A stretch of DNA of 64,000 nt from Juglans regia (lineage: Eukaryota; Streptophyta; Magnoliopsida; Fagales; Juglandaceae), in NCBI RefSeq assembly GCF_001411555.2, contig NC_049910.1:33767250-33831249 (forward strand), in the 5' to 3' direction. A program made the position numbers and the translations under genes. The notes beneath the pieces were generated by a model. That model ran no database searches. It had not been told where the DNA came from and saw only the letters and a list, made by a program, of their open reading frames with translations. The first letter of the stretch is position 1. Each line of letters begins with the position of its first letter. Below are positions 61,686 to 64,000 of this stretch, one piece after another.

Positions 61686-62329
61686 GTGTAGAGACCTCGC
61701 ATCATAGTAGTTTCTATTTTTTATTTATATTTTCTTTTGTTATAGTTATGAACAATATATATGGCGTTTTGATAATTTGCTTCATTTGGTTGATTAATAT
61801 ATATGTGGTTGATAATATTTATTTAACTAAAAATCTTATTTAACATAAAAGAAATCATTAAAATATTTTAAAATTAATTACATAAAATTAATTAATGAAT
61901 TTGTATATATGATATATATATTTTTTATATTTTGAGTTTCGTACCGAGATTAATATTATACCTTCGAATGTATAAATGTGGTGCTTGAATATGTTCTAAC
62001 TAAATATATTCCGTTCGAACGGTTTAGAAACCTTCCCGCCAGGATTTGCCACCAAATATTTTCCGTTCGAACACAACAAATTATCGTTTGAACGTTTTTG
62101 AACTTTCCCTGCCATAATAAATTAATTCTCCGCCAAATTTTACTGTTCGAACGGGAAAATTTTTTTGAGACGATTTAATTCGTCACATAAAATACTGTTT
62201 GAACGGTTATTTTAACATTCGAACGAATTTGTAAAGTCATCAATTTTTTAGGATGAAATTTAAATTTCGTCCCAAGAAATGACTTTTAGGAACGAAAAAT
62301 TCATCCCAAAATTTTAAATTTGTTGTAGT

Positions 62330-64000
62330 GAGTACTACGCAAATAAGCATGTGCATAGCTTGGCTATTATCAATATCGATGTTGGAAGTCCGTCCGTGAA
62401 TCGAATGTTCACGAAGAGGCCGGGCTGGAATTATTTGGGTAGTGGAGTACTATTCTCCATTACTATTTATTATTTTATTATTATTTTTTACTACTATTAG
62501 TTACTATTCAAATATTTTATTATTATTATTTTACTACTATTCACATAGTATCTGAAATCATTTTACTATCCAAACACAACCTAATAGCATGAAGGAATTA
62601 AGTTTTTGTAAGCTTGGATGATCGATATTATCCGTGATTCAGCTTTTTGGCTCAATTTGATATGATTAAGTGGATAAGTTATACCTATTTTACAGTAAAA
62701 TTTGTTGTTTATGACAATAAACCACGAAAGTTTGTAAATTTTATATACCGTGAGATCTCTCTTTTAGCCAAACATTTCAAATGTAAAAATACTGTTCATC
62801 CCGAAGAATTGAGGAGAGTACTGTATGCATCTGTATGGAAGCTGGTAACTTGCTCGAAATCAACCACTTGTTACTGGTCCCAAAGCCAGTACGTGAGCGA
62901 CTGTGCTAGCTAGCTAGCTATATATATGGAATTGATGTGTTTTCATTTTCACCCAAAAAATACATAAAAGAGGAGAAAGTAATGTCATTGTCATGCCAAG
63001 AGATTATTGTTCTGCATGTGGCTGAAAAATAATGCGAATCTGAGGTGCAAACTCCTTTACATGATGAGATCATGTATTTACAGGGTTTCGATCAGGGATT
63101 TTCATTGTCTTTTTTGGCCAATATTGAGTTACGCGGTACCCCAACATGAGTTTTCGCTACTGTTAATATATTCATATTGCTAGCTAGCTGGCCGCTGGCT
63201 ACTACCTCTTGACTTCATGCAGGTACTAAACAATAAGAAAGTTAGCTAAATATTCAGTGGTCACATGCCACTTTATAAACTTTTTAGTACCCTATCCCCA
63301 GGGACAAATAATTAAGCCAGGAACAATTCCTTTGGAGTGGGGGTGTGGGGGCATTCTTGTTCTTCTTCACAGCCTGGCTGGGGGGTGCCTGGCCCTCCCT
63401 CGAAGATATGAGCATTTGCGTCGTGATAGTGATCATCTAGCTTGTACGCAATGATCATCTGAGTACGTAGTTTAATTTGTCAATCATGTTTATGATGAAT
63501 ATGCGTGCTTTACTTTTTGGTCTAATTTGAATTTAAAACTTTTTAAGTTCTTATATGGATTTATGGGTGTTAAGTGAGAGAAATAGAAGCATATATAGTT
63601 TATACATCAATTTTTTTTTTTTTTTTAATTTGCTTAAAATCCTCAAATTCAGATAAAAACTTGAGGAGATCTTAATCAATCAATCAACGCGTAACCTCAA
63701 TTCCACGTTTCTTGCATAAAAGACAGAGAAAGGGCTGATCTATATACGTATGAACTGGTTTTCTTGTCAGCATATGGTCGTTCTGTCTTTATAAAATAAC
63801 AAAAAGAAGATGGGGGAGCTCAGTCTTGAGCTTATCAAGTGGGGCTCGATCAGATTCTGTCCGGCCATGAAATTCAAGGCTCTCAATGCGTCTCTCCTTG
63901 CATGAAATCTCATCTTACCGCTGCTGGCTTCAACACGTCATGTACTTGGATAGGGTACTGCATGCATCGCGATCACGGGATGTCGTACGTAATTAATTTA
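62330..64000. other. Second copy of the CACTA downstream flank
   Basis: It matches 48241 to about 49910, with small indels (for example 4 bp missing near 62388 and 3 bp added near 62628). It continues past the window edge. No gene is seen. Confidence 0.85.

Larger units (their letters stand above)
52536..62329 (-). mobile_element. CACTA transposon, copy B (left end lost in gap)
   Basis: It is collinear with 37970-48240 of copy A: offset 14,566 up to 61,528, and about 14,090 after a 476-bp deletion. Divergence is a few tens of substitutions, mainly transitions, by eye well under 1%. It ends with the same GTTGTAGTG terminus at 62329. The same downstream DNA follows to the window end. Confidence 0.92.

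Overview
The window is nuclear DNA from a woody eudicot. The evidence is spliced genes with plant-type GT..AG introns, plant protein families (RIF1-like, CNOT10/NOT10, LEC14B, FAR1-related, hybrid proline-rich protein) and many plant retroposons and DNA transposons. The LINE tails and GAGATGAGATG-type MITEs resemble repeats I associate with Fagales (walnut, hickory or oak relatives). That placement is an impression, not a database result.

Left third (1-22,668, + strand): the 3' part of a RIF1 N-terminal-domain gene (exons 325-6328) has an otherwise long coding exon interrupted by one in-frame TGA. A decayed partial duplicate of the same gene lies just downstream (6580-7620). After an AT-rich spacer with MITEs comes a complete NOT10 gene (six coding exons, 9760-22668, about 862 aa). 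Its introns hold four LINE pieces, a tRNA-derived SINE with perfect target-site duplications, a 598-bp hAT-like element and several tiny LINE-tail insertions.

Middle (22,669-36,631): a LEC14B (WD40, DCAF11-like) gene fragment keeps only three exons. It is followed, tail to tail, by a FAR1-related (MULE-derived) gene on the - strand that lacks the SWIM zinc finger and has a stop in an upstream exon. Next comes an intact secreted hybrid proline-rich protein with an eight-cysteine domain (- strand), then a roughly 2-kb TIR element with CCGGG-rich ends.

Right half (36,632-64,000): this is dominated by one family of CACTA (En/Spm) transposon. Copy A is complete from CACTA end to CACTA end (36632-48240, target duplication AGT). 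It carries a degraded TNP2-type transposase and a TNPA-like gene on - and a divergent 'plant transposon protein' ORF on +. Both ends have arrays of the palindrome CGTTCGAACG, and the interior has 97-bp tandem repeats, a very AT-rich spacer and a nested hAT-like insertion. Copy B (52536-62329), with at least 1.67 kb of the same downstream flank, repeats copy A almost base for base after a 100-N gap. The region is therefore either a recent tandem segmental duplication of about 14.5 kb or two haplotypes joined in the assembly. All stop codons that kill the transposon genes are shared by both copies. Nearly all are one C-to-T (or G-to-A) change from a sense codon, as expected for decay of methylated DNA.

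I found no convincing new functional system. The most interesting material is the transposon structure, the splice site rebuilt by a LINE-tail insertion, and the assembly or duplication question around the gap.
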